In this document: positions 8,572-17,075 of the stretch, one piece after another | Position numbering within the stretch: position 1 is the first letter of the stretch | Layout of the letters: each line of letters opens with the position of its first letter | DNA from: Phoronis ovalis | Taxonomy: Eukaryota; Phoronida; Phoronidae | Length of the DNA: 17,149 nucleotides | Assembly (NCBI GenBank): GCA_028565635.1 | Contig: JAOXYB010021592.1 | Coordinates: forward strand, 1 to 17,149 | Reading direction: 5' to 3' | Made by a program: the position numbers and the translations under genes | The notes under the pieces: model-generated | Seen by the model: the letters and a program-made list of their open reading frames with translations, nothing else | What the model was told of the DNA's origin: nothing | Database searches by the model: none

Positions 8572-11500
8572 CTGGAAAGAAAAATGTAAAATAACTTGTA
8601 GCAGTACTCAAATAGACAGTAGTTTACTGCAGCACATCAAGATCAGATAACATTTCATGATGGATATTCAGAATATAACATAACTTGCCTATTGGGTTGC
8701 AGAGGCAGATTAAGGGGGGGGTGAACCAAGCAAATTTTCTTTTACTGCCATAAATTTCATAAAAATTACAGCAAACCATATTCACAGAGCTCTCGTCATA
8801 ATTATGCAATAAAAAAAATCGGATTGTAGTCCTCTGTTTCTCAAAATTTCGGAACTGCCCTTATGGAGAAGACATCATTATTTTTATGATGTCTAGTACA
8901 GTGTTAGACAACTTATTCACCCTTCATACTTTGATTTTAAAGTTGTGCTTTGAAAAATGTAAATTTTTACCCAAAAATGAGCTTCTTACTGATTACATAA
9001 TCATGTGAGCTTGTTAACTCCACTATGCCATATTAAAAAGCATCCAAATTTCATTTCTTGTGACAATTTAAGCTACGACTTCTCACAGGTGATGGCCTAC
9101 CTATGCTGCAATTGTAACACTGGTCCAGTTCCACTTGATGGACATTTTTTCATTTCCTTTTTCCTTTCTTCCCAACCTTTAGTCGTCTTTAGAATTCTAG
9201 ATGGATCTCTGCTAACTGTGATCTGAGATGCCACCTGAGTAAAAGGAGTTGACTGTTACAAGTATAAAATAAATTAAGATTCTAGAATTTCAGGAATTAA
9301 TTTGTTGGAAAATTAATAAAAATGTTTTCATTATTATTTGAATAAACACTTAACATTAAATGATGGATCATCTGGAACTACAGTGAAATACCACTAATTT
9401 CAAACCTAGGTCTTACATTTGAAGTAAGACCCCGGTCTAACTATCAGGCTAAAATGCATTTTTTAGTCGATATCCAAAAAAATATAACATAATGAAGTGC
9501 ATCTTCTTCAACTAATTTATGTACAACAAGGTCGTACCATCTCTTGATTTTGTAAAATCACATTTTATCCTATTACTTGTAAAAAAGTAGGCATTAAACG
9601 AAATTCAAAACAACATTCTATAATTTGCAAACAATTATTTATAGTCGGTGGGTTACAGTTTATGTACATTGAGATATTTTAATATATCACTAGATGGCAC
9701 CCGTGGTAAACCACAGATCTTGATAGAGATGTAGGCCACGTAAGGCCGACTTCAGACATGTTCACAGAGATGTAGGTCACGTAAGACCGAGTTATCACAG
9801 GCAAAAAATAATGAATTTAAAAATGCTCGATACCGTTCACCGATTGATCCCAAAATTTGAGGAACCCGAGCCATCGTTGATACCTACGATGTGTGAAAAG
9901 ATCAAGGTTCTACATATAGTTTTGAAGATATTTGGTGGAAAGAGTGACAGACAGACGGACACTTGAGATTTAGTAGTATAGATGTTTTCCTATCATTCAC
10001 AGAAGCAAAATTGAAGATTCAAGTTTGAAATTTCAGTTGATAAAGGTTATTAAAACAGATGGTTACTGAATTTCAATGCTGCTTAGGGAACGATGTTTAA
10101 AGTGAATAAAATGATTATTTACAGAAGTGTGTAATAAATGAATTGTTAATATAATACTGGACAGCATATCCTACCAAATACCCTCATGCAAACAAAACTA
10201 TTACTACTTCAGTTTCTTCCTGAATACAATACAACAGTGGAATTCACTTGACTTCAAATAGTATCAGAATGCTGGTTGAAATCTTCAAAACCGCGTATCG
10301 ACTGTAAGTCTTGCCTTCTAGGAGAGCAGATTGCTGTTTTTAATAGTTAAATTTACACTATTTTATCTGTGCATTTGCTTGACATACTAATGTTGCCACT
10401 GTTTTCTGCCAGTGTCTTCAGCTAATTTTAAGTTTGGTGTACAAAGAAGAAGTGATACACAAGCATTTGATGTTAATGATTCTCTCAAGGTAGGAGGTTA
10501 CTATATATTTAAGTGGTTAGTAAATAGTTGCAAATTAACACTCTTCCTGCCCAAAGCATATAAAACTGTCATAGGGAAGAATCAAAAAAATATGTTAAAA
10601 TACAGTTATAAGTTTTACTTTTTTTTTCTCTGAAAAATTAGGCCCATCTGTTAATCCATATTGCCTTGTGGATACCTTTACCAATTAAATCTCCCCCATT
10701 CCATACCACAATTCGTGAAAGACTCGTACTCATGGCAGACTTCTGCTAGCCACACACAAATATGCCCCCCCCCTCAGCTTAAGTAATGTCTTGGGCTTGG
10801 GATCTCACAGACATGATGATGATCCAAAGATTTCCCATATGCTTTTCAGGTGTACTTTAATAACAGAATAAGTAAGAGATTCCAATAATATTCTTGAGGA
10901 ATGTAATACATTGTACAAGATGTAATGTTTTAAAATATGTGTTTTAAAAGTCAATTAACACTTAGTACAATATAATATACATTTTACCTTGTTCCTAAGC
11001 TTTTCTAATCTCTTCTCTTTTTCTCTCTGTGCTTCTATTATTGCCATTTCTCTCCTCTGTTTTTCTTGTAATATTTGTTGATTCTAAAGAAGAATGCAAA
11101 CATATTCCTCAACTTCATGGTACTTGCAATGCAGCCAAATGCTCATCACATTGTAGAGGCAGGTTCAATTCAAGCAGTTGTGGTCAATAATAGGAATTTT
11201 TTAAGCAGCTCACAGAATTTACAATATTTTTAACACAAACAAAATTGCATCTGAAACATGTCTAGGAATGGTATATGTCATACATACTGCCTTAACCCCA
11301 GGGAAATTAGTTAATAGTAATGACTGATGGTGGAGATTCCACTGGAGTAGGTCTATTTTTCTGGTTCAGGTATCCAGTTCTCGTAGTTCAGATGTAGAGG
11401 ATATGATGTAAATTCACTCGGATTTTTTAGCCTTATTTTTGCATGGTTTAGAGGAAGTCTGAATGACACTGTGCAAGAAAAATATCCAAAAAGCAACTAG

Positions 11501-14500
11501 CTCCACCTCTCTCCGCTAAACCCAGTGATGACCGAGATAAAGTTTTAAATCAGAAATGTTTGGTATATAGGATGTCCTCAAAAAACAGATTGTCTGGCTT
11601 GGTATAGAGAATGTAATTTCTGGCTTGGTATAGAGGATGTTCCAAAATACAGGAAAATTTTAGTATAGAGGATGTCAGTTGGTTTGAAGTTCCAACTGAG
11701 CATCCAGGATAATATGTGAAACTGAAGTAACTCCCGGGGCCTCAGCCCAAGTTTACATTCTCATAATTTTATTAATAGGTTCATCAAGCCAATTTTATTA
11801 GTATAAATGTTTTACTATTTTACCCTCTGTTTAATTTTATTTGCTTGTTTTGCTATCTCCTGTCGACGCATCTCAGTCTCGGCCTCCTGCTGAGCTTGTT
11901 GTTCAAATCTAACAAATTCCTGCTCTTCTTGTTTCTGTTTCTGATAATCAACAAGTTGTGCCTTTACTTTTAGCTGGTGCTCTTTTCTTTTCTCCTTATT
12001 TTTCACTTGTTTTAACTGGTCTTGCAATTGTCTCTTATTTTCCTCACCCTTTTTTAATTCCTGTTGGACCTAAATTAAAAATAAAGGTGTATCATCAAGG
12101 CATTCAGTATCTAACTAGTAGATGTACTAATGTTATGACTTAAAACAAATTTGTCAGTGAAATCTTGTTCATTTCATGCAATTTTGCTACACAAATTAAA
12201 AACATCATAACTTTTAAGTTATTAAAAACGTATTTTTTAAACTTTATGTAATAATCTGTCTTGATGAAAATGTTGATGATGATGAGTATTATTTTTTACT
12301 TTAATATAATTTGCATTCGGATTTATTTAGTTAATTATTTGAAGTTTATAGATGAATTTTGTTTAACAGACATATTACGAAAAAGCAAACTATAAGAAGT
12401 TTATAAATGTATTGTCTTGATTTAAGAGATTCTACTTACACAAAATGATTTAAGCATGACCCAAAATGACATCCACACTTGTTCTAGTTTTCGAAATGTA
12501 AACAAGGAAATAACACACAAACAAAGATATGCTTTTACTTTGAAGGCCAAAGTCAAGTAATCATCTCATGTGCAGTCACGACATAGAATCATCCATAATG
12601 ATGTTTTTATCTGTTCTAGTTTTCAATATGTAATGTAAAAACATGTTCATAGATCAAGTTAAAGGTCAAAGGTCATGTGGCCTGTCATCAAACTGACTAG
12701 GAAATCCTCGATGTGTCCTAGTTTTCAAAATATTAAGAGATACGAAAATAAAATCAAAAACTAGTGTATCTAACCTTCCAAGCATTAATCTTTGAAAAAC
12801 GATCTTTCCTTTCTTGCTCCATTTTGTCTTGTAGGATTTGCAACCTTGTATCATCATCACCACTGCTATCTTCATCTCTGTGGGTCTGTATTTCTTCTTC
12901 TTTTTCTTTCTTAAGACAAAAGTTTTCTAGCATAATACACTTTACTAATACAGAAAACAACATGGCATCAAGTTGGGGTGAAAGGTTCCTTCAGTAATTT
13001 AATAACGTGACTATATTTTATTATTACAATATTTTAGGAATTTTTTTCAAAGCTGTATAATCCAGCTTTTGAAAAAACTCCTAAAATTTCAAATGTTAGA
13101 CACAGTCCAATATTGTCGAATTTTTGCCTATTTCATCAAGATGCATGCCCCAGGGGACCTTGGAGGGTGTCAATATACCGATAATAAGGTTAATGGCCCA
13201 AGTTGTTATAAAATTAAAATTTAAAATTTCATTTTCAAAAATTACAATTTAGATTTGTCATAAATTTCAAATTGCAATTACTTCTGATTTCCTATGGGGT
13301 ATCCAATTTGTTACACATATTCCTGTTCTGAACTGGGGAACATAATTACATAGAAATTACCAAAAATATGAAAAAATATGTAGGGTTTAAAATATAAATT
13401 TTGACATACTTCCTTATTTTCTCTCCACTTCTGTATAGCCTCTTTCTTCCTTGTATGTAATGTTGTATATTCATTGAACCAATTTTCGTGTTCTCTTATT
13501 TTACTTTCTGTTTTAGTTGGTAACGATGAGATTAGGTCTTGTATGAATGCTGGTTTTCCCTAAAAGGTAGTATCTGCACATTTTAGAAAAATTTATATAA
13601 TTTCAAAGTTCTATTGAATTGTGAATAAACCCTAATATCCTGATGTAAATTTACTGAACAGCAGTAACTTCTAGACTGTGCATTATTCTGAGTTCCAGAT
13701 ATTAAACAAATTAAGAAACAAATATGTGTTTCAAGAGAATAAACCAACTATGAAATGGTACCTTGAAGTTTTACAAAAATATATACAATTTATATGGATT
13801 GACTATTACAGAGTTTCTTTGAACTTCAAGTAGTGTGACTTACTACTGAAGCCTTGAAGACCATAAAGAGCTATTCATAATAAGAAGGTCTATGTCAATA
13901 TTTGATGTAGACTTGTGATAAACACCTACTCTTTGCCATAATGTATCCAGAATCTAATTTTTGCAATGTCGCAATGTCCACTACAACACAGTGAAAACAG
14001 GATGGTGACCTACTAGAGTTCTTGTCTATAAGGGTTTAGGTATTTTACCTAAATAAATGTTCTTACTTAACAACATATCTTTTGTATTACTTTTGGCACT
14101 CTTGTTTATTTTCTTGCTAAAAATCTTTGAATATATTGGGAAAAAAATGCTTGAAATATTTTATTAGCTCTTTACTGCTGTTTGAAATTAGGTTGCTTAG
14201 TAACATATCTTTTCGTATTATTTTGTCAACAATTTGTTAGTGCATAGATAATCTTTAACGTTGTTTTTACTCTTGCTTAATTTTCATAATTGTAGCCTCC
14301 AACATTTCAAATAATATAAAAAGTTTCATAATACCACTGCAATTAATAATATATGTATAGCCAGTCAGCTGCATTACCTTATGTCTCCTCCTGAATTTGA
14401 TAAATGTCTGGTGATCATATTCATCCCAGCCACCACGATGTCCTCCAGTCTGCTGCAAGAATCGCTGTTAAAAAAAACAACACATAAATTATTGAATGAC

Positions 14501-17037
14501 ACAAAAAAAGTAGCTGTAATCAAAATAAAATAGCTCAAGTGAATTAACTTCTCCATGTATCTTTTCAGAGTTCTTAATATCAGTAATATATTCCTGCATA
14601 AAGAAAAAAAAATACCTCAAATGCAGCTACTTCAGGAGGTAGGTCCTTCATTACATCTCTTGCGCTATTAACAGATTTACTGGCTCTGCCTGATAATACT
14701 TTATTTTGTATGGGACCTTGAGTACCCTGACTCCAGGATTCAAAACGTTTCTCCAAAGCATTGATTTCTTGAGTAACTGTTCTTTCTTCTCCCATTAACT
14801 CTTCATATCTGTGTAAAGCAAATTACAGCAAACTTTTAATTACCATATAACATAATTACATGTAGATGTACAGAAAGAAGTTACAAAATACAATTTATAA
14901 TTGGTTTCTCCTTGCATATTATCAAAACACAACAATTATACTAAATAAAGGACTATAGTTTAAAAGCATCTGTACAGTAAGATATCGAAAAAGTTGGCAC
15001 TTAATGGGTTGACATCTGAAGTTAAAACTGTATTTACAGCTAACGTAATATAAAACACATAGGGCAGATAACAGCTTTACTGATTAACACGCGATATTTT
15101 GTTGAGTTCACAAGTGCCAGAGTAAGCTTTACAACACATAAAAATAAAACACAAGAAGTGCCAACTTTTTTGATACCTTGACAATAGCTTCAGGAGGCTC
15201 CCAGGCCACGAAGACTCAAACTTTCCGTGATAACATGATTTAAAACTACTTGAATTATTTCAAAATTCCAGATCATTGAACAATAACTTAGAAGTGCACC
15301 AATTGAAATTATAATTACTCCTAGGGAAATTTTAATTCCTTTTTCAAAGTTAAACTCGAAAATTAACAAAAAGTGCCAACTTTTTCATCATAATACTTAC
15401 ATTTTTCCAGAACATAAATATCAATAGCAAGCAGTAAAAGTAATTATTAAACAAAGTTTGCATTACATACTTTTTTCTCTGTTGTTCCTTAAATGAAGTG
15501 ATCGTGCTCTCAATGTCTTCCATAATGACTTTTAGTTTTTCTACAACTACAGATTAAAAAATATTAAGCAGTGTTGCAAAACAGATACACAAACTTAAAA
15601 ATGAATTCACTTCGTACACAAATTACTGGCTAAAATTTTTTACAAAAATGAGTTTTAAAAAGGACATACATTCTGGTGTAGGACGTACATCTTCAAGTTC
15701 ACTGTGAAATTTCTTCACCATGCTTCTCATCTTTATGAGCTGTTGTTTGACCTTGGTTGCTATGAATGATAAATATTTCATATCCAAATCACAAAGTTCC
15801 TTTTCTGAAGTATAACGTCATTACACAACCTGATTTTCACGTAGTAAACAATATAGCACATACTTTATTTATCTCAAAATTCTTATCTAAGTAAACCAAG
15901 CTGATGAGTTAATTGCACACTTCATTGTTTTATACACAAAAAATATAAGTGCAACAGATGAGCTTACTTAATAGATTAGAAGGCACTCCTACTGAACAGT
16001 GGGTAACAGCACGGGAGGGTAACAGTATGGGACTTACACAGGCAATCACTATCTACACATATTCTACAGCTAGATATTCTGTGAAATAAATTACATTTTA
16101 TAGATCTATGTAACTATGTGAAATTTGCAGATTTCTGTGGAAACAGAAGATGAAATCCATGTAACCTAAAAGATTCCCACAGTCACAAAAAGATCACGTT
16201 CCCATGCAAAAAGATCATGCTCCCCCTTTAAAAAGACAGCATATTAGTAGCATTGATTTCCCTTCATAACTGGCTTATACTTGAGCTCAAGAAAATAAAT
16301 TACATGTTCAACTCATAGCCTCACCAGTTTATTCAATAAAATAATTTTTTCACCCACGATTTCAAACATTTGATTCCTGATGTTATTTGCATTACTATTA
16401 ATATAGCATATACCAACAAGTGTTCTGCATACATAACATGTCTTTTGCCCATATTAGATAGTCACGTTAGACTGTTTTTCTGCTTCATTGTTTGCCAGGA
16501 TAGCAAGCACCTGCTAAAACACAACCTTCTGGATTTATAACAGGTCTGCAGGACGATCAATTTGCTACAGTCTAATACTAACCTTCTGCCTTTCTGCCAT
16601 TTGTCAATGTTTGCTCAGTCTCTTCTAGATGACTATATTGTTGTCTGAATTCACTTCTCTTACTGTACAAATGTGTTAGCTTTTCCTTTGCCATATTTTG
16701 AGCTCTGAAACACATGTACTATGATGTATATCTAAGACTAATAAACTAAATTTATTTATTTGTTATGGAAAACTATCAAAACTACTTTTTATGGCAACAT
16801 AGTATTATAGTAATTATATATAAAAAAATATATTTATTTGTAGTACCAGAGAAAAATTTTAATGCATGTAACAACATGGCTATAGAGGTATACTTAAATG
16901 CATCTATATTATGACTGTTCATGTGTGAACCACCACAAACATATGAAGAAGTAGAACAAAGAAATTGGTACCCACCTTGCTACTACCCTGTCAAAAAGGG
17001 ATTGACATGTGTGGGCAACAGTTAGAACCGACAACAT
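8538..17037 (-). CDS. CCDC112: CCDC112-like coiled-coil protein, 11-12 coding exons
   Basis: This is an orthologue of vertebrate CCDC112, a coiled-coil protein reported at centriolar satellites and linked to cilium formation. In transcript order the exons are 16976-17037 (tentative), 16583-16704, 15670-15759, 15471-15546, 14616-14808, 14378-14464, 13410-13559, 12775-12909, 11824-12069, 10988-11083, 9101-9222 and 8538-8571. All junctions are GT-AG and the phases agree across the whole set, giving about 470 residues, close to the vertebrate proteins. Diagnostic blocks in order are KVKQQL..VRPTPE, FVEKL, the signature RFLQQTGGHRGGWDEYDHQ, REHENWF..Y, long Glu/Lys/Gln-rich coiled coils, SRDPSR, TKGWEER and a C-terminus RAVPSWRQG. 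There is no signal peptide or membrane segment. Identification rests on ordered motifs recalled from the human protein, not on a search. The uncertain part is the first exon. Confidence 0.93.
8808..8813 (+). terminator. Candidate AMACR poly(A) signal AATAAA
   Basis: This is the first canonical AATAAA after the AMACR stop, about 530 nt downstream. Using it would make the AMACR 3' UTR span the last coding exon of CCDC112 in antisense. The variant hexamers near 8390 are the alternative. Confidence 0.35.
8870..8894. other. Perfect hairpin AGACATCAT-tattttt-ATGATGTCT
   Basis: Two 9-bp arms are exact reverse complements around a 7-base AT loop. On the plus strand it follows the AMACR AATAAA candidate by about 55 bases. 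A role in 3' end formation is possible but not shown. Confidence 0.55.
9101..9222 (-). CDS. CCDC112: CCDC112 exon SRDPSR..TKGWEER
   Basis: The acceptor is gcatctcag|ATCACA and the donor is CAGCATAG|gtaggc. It encodes ITVSRDPSRILKTTKGWEER, then SSGTGPVLQLQHR. This is near-identical to the human SRDPSR, TKGWEER and GSGPLLHIPHR blocks. It ends in phase 2, and the split Arg codon is completed by the first base of the last exon. Confidence 0.96.
9687..9984 (+). mobile_element. SINE or LINE 3'-end-like repeat
   Basis: The stretch starts cactagatggcacccgtgg and ends tttggtggaaagagtgacag, acagacggac and tagtagtatagatg. This tail type is seen at the 3' ends of dispersed invertebrate retroposons. Inside, a 25-bp block beginning agagatgtagg occurs twice 41 bp apart (9725 and 9766) with two differences. 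No long coding frame is present. The class call is by resemblance only. Confidence 0.5.
10412..10489 (+). other. Exon-like orphan segment in CCDC112 intron
   Basis: A good acceptor (gttttctgccag) and a good donor (CTCAAG|gtagga) flank a 78-bp open segment on the strand opposite to CCDC112. In the open frame it reads SSANFKFGVQRR then SDTQAFDVNDSLK, which looks protein-like in composition. I do not recognise the protein and see no partner exons around it. It may be an isolated exon of a nested gene, a relic or chance. Confidence 0.25.
10988..11083 (-). CDS. CCDC112: CCDC112 coiled-coil exon NQQILQEKQR
   Basis: The acceptor is cttctttag|AATCAA and the donor is AACAAG|gtaaaa. The 32 phase-0 codons read NQQILQEKQRREMAIIEAQR then EKRLEKLRNK. 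The composition and the position before the SRDPSR exon match the human segment ending QRRLAKLKEK. Confidence 0.93.
11084..11823 (-). other. CCDC112: CCDC112 intron with a short irregular repeat
   Basis: It is bounded on the minus strand by gtaaaa and cttctttag. The only structure is the ggtatagaggatgt repeat cluster annotated separately. Confidence 0.8.
11562..11676. repeat. Four irregular copies of ggtatagaggatgt
   Basis: Copies start at 11562, 11601, 11627 and 11662 with one to three differences each, and two are preceded by tctggctt. The spacing is uneven (39, 26 and 35 bp), so it is a decayed minisatellite rather than a clean array. Confidence 0.6.
11824..12069 (-). CDS. CCDC112: CCDC112 long coiled-coil exon
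   Basis: The acceptor is tttaatttag|GTCCAA and the donor is CAGAGG|gtaaaa, with 82 phase-0 codons. The translation is almost entirely Glu, Lys, Gln and Arg, with KVKAQLVDYQKQKQEEQEF as the conserved core (human LKLLLESYTQQKKEQEEF). It is the central part of the coiled coil. Confidence 0.95.
12467..12745. repeat. Degenerate repeat with TGTTCTAGTTTTC units
   Basis: TGT(T/C)CTAGTTTTC occurs at 12480, 12612 and 12714, each followed by an A/T-rich a-atgtaa-like tail. Between the copies, aaggccaaagtca and aaaggtcaaaggtcatgtg are related. The units are about 132 and 102 bp, so this is an old duplicated repeat with indels. Confidence 0.55.
12663..12675 (+). promoter_or_regulatory. Perfect DR1 nuclear-receptor half-site pair
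   Basis: AGGTCA-A-AGGTCA is an exact DR1, the element bound by RXR heterodimers and HNF4-type receptors. It lies inside the degenerate repeat, 4.4 kb from the AMACR stop and within a CCDC112 intron. It may be only part of the repeat; no use as an enhancer is shown. Confidence 0.4.
12775..12909 (-). CDS. CCDC112: CCDC112 coiled-coil exon ending INAWK
   Basis: The acceptor is tgtcttaag|AAAGAA and the donor is TGGAAG|gttaga. These 45 phase-0 codons read KEKEEEIQTHRDEDSSGDDD, then a charged helix ending FSKINAWK. They match the linker and KLAVEAWK end of the human counterpart. The acidic SSGDDD stretch is a likely disordered linker between coiled coils. Confidence 0.92.
12910..13409 (-). other. 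CCDC112: CCDC112 intron with long hairpin
   Basis: It is bounded by gtatgt and gtcttaag on the minus strand. It holds the 57-bp hairpin annotated separately and otherwise AT-rich sequence. Confidence 0.8.
13031..13087. other. Imperfect 25-bp-stem hairpin in intron
   Basis: The two 25-base arms around a 7-base loop (tataatc) match at 22 of 25 positions, with a two-base bubble near the middle and one further mismatch. The stem runs attttagga...caaagctg against cagctttt...tcctaaaat. The size and shape resemble a short MITE or a pre-miRNA, though the stem is slightly short for the latter. Confidence 0.6.
13410..13559 (-). CDS. CCDC112: CCDC112 exon GKPAF..REHENWF
   Basis: The acceptor is accttttag|GGAAAA and the donor is AAGGAA|gtatgt, both phase 0 (50 codons). 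It encodes GKPAFIQDLISSLPTKTE, REHENWFNEY and RKKEAIQKWRENKE, corresponding to human GKPTFMEE, QQHEKWYQ and RKKESIQIWKTKK. Confidence 0.96.
13560..14377 (-). other. CCDC112: CCDC112 intron, 0.8 kb, nothing recognised
   Basis: It is bounded by gtaatg and accttttag on the minus strand. It is AT-rich with partly repeated phrases (aacatatctttt at about 14070 and 14202, each with gtatta soon after), but has no coding or RNA gene signal. Confidence 0.75.
14378..14464 (-). CDS. CCDC112: CCDC112 signature exon FLQQTGG..WDEYDH
   Basis: Flanked by ttttaacag|CGATT and CATAAG|gtaatg, this 29-codon exon encodes RFLQQTGGHRGGWDEYDHQ and then a basic FRRRHK run. The FLQQTGG-W-(D/E)-YDHQ-F motif is the clearest identifier of the CCDC112 family in the window. 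Confidence 0.97.
14616..14808 (-). CDS. CCDC112: CCDC112 exon with YEELMGEE..LPPEVAAFE
   Basis: The acceptor is tttacacag|ATATG and the donor is TTTGAG|gtattt. It encodes KYEELMGEERTVTQEINALE, a Gln/Ser-rich stretch and DLPPEVAAFE, matching human YEELIKEE, NELSAI and LPEEVLDFE. It ends in phase 0 directly before the FLQQTGG exon. Confidence 0.95.
14809..15470 (-). other. CCDC112: CCDC112 intron carrying a small MITE
   Basis: It is bounded by gtatgt and tttacacag on the minus strand. Most of it is the 14979-15179 element and a related solo end at 15371-15385. Confidence 0.8.
14979..15179. mobile_element. 201-bp MITE-like element with 24-bp inverted ends
   Basis: The ends are inverted copies matching at 22 of 24 positions, with core AAAAAGTTGGCACTT. 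The outer left flank reads tacagtaag, which could fit a TA-targeting Tc1/mariner-type end, but the right flank has diverged and no clear target duplication remains. No coding frame is present. A further copy of the core end occurs at 15371-15385. Confidence 0.7.
15471..15546 (-). CDS. CCDC112: CCDC112 exon with FVEKL..FKEQQR
   Basis: The acceptor is ctgtag|TTGTAG and the donor is AGAAAAAA|gtatgt. It encodes FVEKLKVIMEDIES and TSFKEQQRK, equivalent to human FVEKLREMMEEIEN and TFKEEQR. A second AG six bases downstream would drop two residues in frame; the upstream one restores the conserved FVEKL. Confidence 0.92.
15670..15759 (-). CDS. CCDC112: CCDC112 exon with KVKQQL..RPTPE
   Basis: The acceptor is ttcatag|CAACC and the donor is CCAGAAT|gtatgt. 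The product is ATKVKQQLIKM followed by a basic helix and ELEDVRPTPE, matching human AKIQQQL...LKDVKPTPD. It is phase 1 at both ends. Confidence 0.92.
15760..16582 (-). other. CCDC112: CCDC112 intron, 0.8 kb, nothing recognised
   Basis: It is bounded by gttagt and cattcatag on the minus strand. It is AT-rich, with no repeat or coding similarity noticed; the conserved protein sequence continues directly across it (GRKAE to ATKVKQQL), so no exon is missing here. Confidence 0.8.
16583..16704 (-). CDS. CCDC112: CCDC112 exon with NM..LYSKRSEF block
   Basis: The acceptor is gtgtttcag|AGCTC and the donor is GCAGAAG|gttagt. Only one frame is open and it reads AQNMAKEKLTHLYSKRSEF, then an LEETEQ..GRKAE helix. 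This parallels the human NMEKDKHSHFYNQKSDF block. It starts in phase 2 and ends in phase 1. Confidence 0.9.
16976..17037 (-). CDS. CCDC112: Tentative first coding exon of CCDC112
   Basis: An in-frame ATG opens 20 codons ending LFDRVVA and a split AG at the donor GCAAG|gtgggt. Phase 2 is exactly what the next exon needs. An in-frame TAG lies three codons upstream of the ATG, so translation could not start further out without another splice. Similarity to the vertebrate N-terminus is weak and the ATG context is poor (C at -3). The true N-terminal exon may instead lie beyond the window edge. Confidence 0.4.
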
Positions 17038-17075
17038 GGGGAGCTATTGATGAATGGGACTGGGTATGGTACGTA

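Larger units (their letters stand above)
8572..9100 (-). other. CCDC112: CCDC112 last intron
   Basis: It is bounded on the minus strand by gtaggc and tctttccag. It holds a run of eight G (8714-8721), the AMACR poly(A) candidate and a perfect 9-bp hairpin at 8870-8894. No coding similarity is seen. Confidence 0.8.
9223..10987 (-). other. CCDC112: CCDC112 large intron, 1.77 kb, repeat-bearing
   Basis: It is bounded on the minus strand by gtaaaa and gcatctcag. It contains a hairpin GGTCTTAC-atttgaa-GTAAGACC near 9409-9431, the repeat at 9687-9984 and an exon-like plus-strand segment near 10412. The rest is AT-rich with nothing recognised. Confidence 0.8.
12070..12774 (-). other. CCDC112: CCDC112 intron with degenerate tandem repeat
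   Basis: It is bounded by gttaga and tttaatttag on the minus strand. The left 400 bp are AT-rich with a short gat run near 12272; the right part carries the repeat at 12467-12745. Confidence 0.8.

Noticed and set aside
8714-8721. Run of eight G as a possible G-quadruplex
   Set aside because: A single run without further G tracts nearby cannot form an ordinary intramolecular quadruplex.
12764-12997. 77-codon plus-strand frame rich in Ser and Leu
   Set aside because: It is the complement of the Glu/Lys-rich CCDC112 coiled-coil exon, which forces a hydrophobic-looking antisense reading.
17000-17010. Acceptor-like tccctttttgacag within the tentative CCDC112 first exon
   Set aside because: Using it would leave a 12-bp micro-exon before the gtgggt donor, less likely than a simple start exon.
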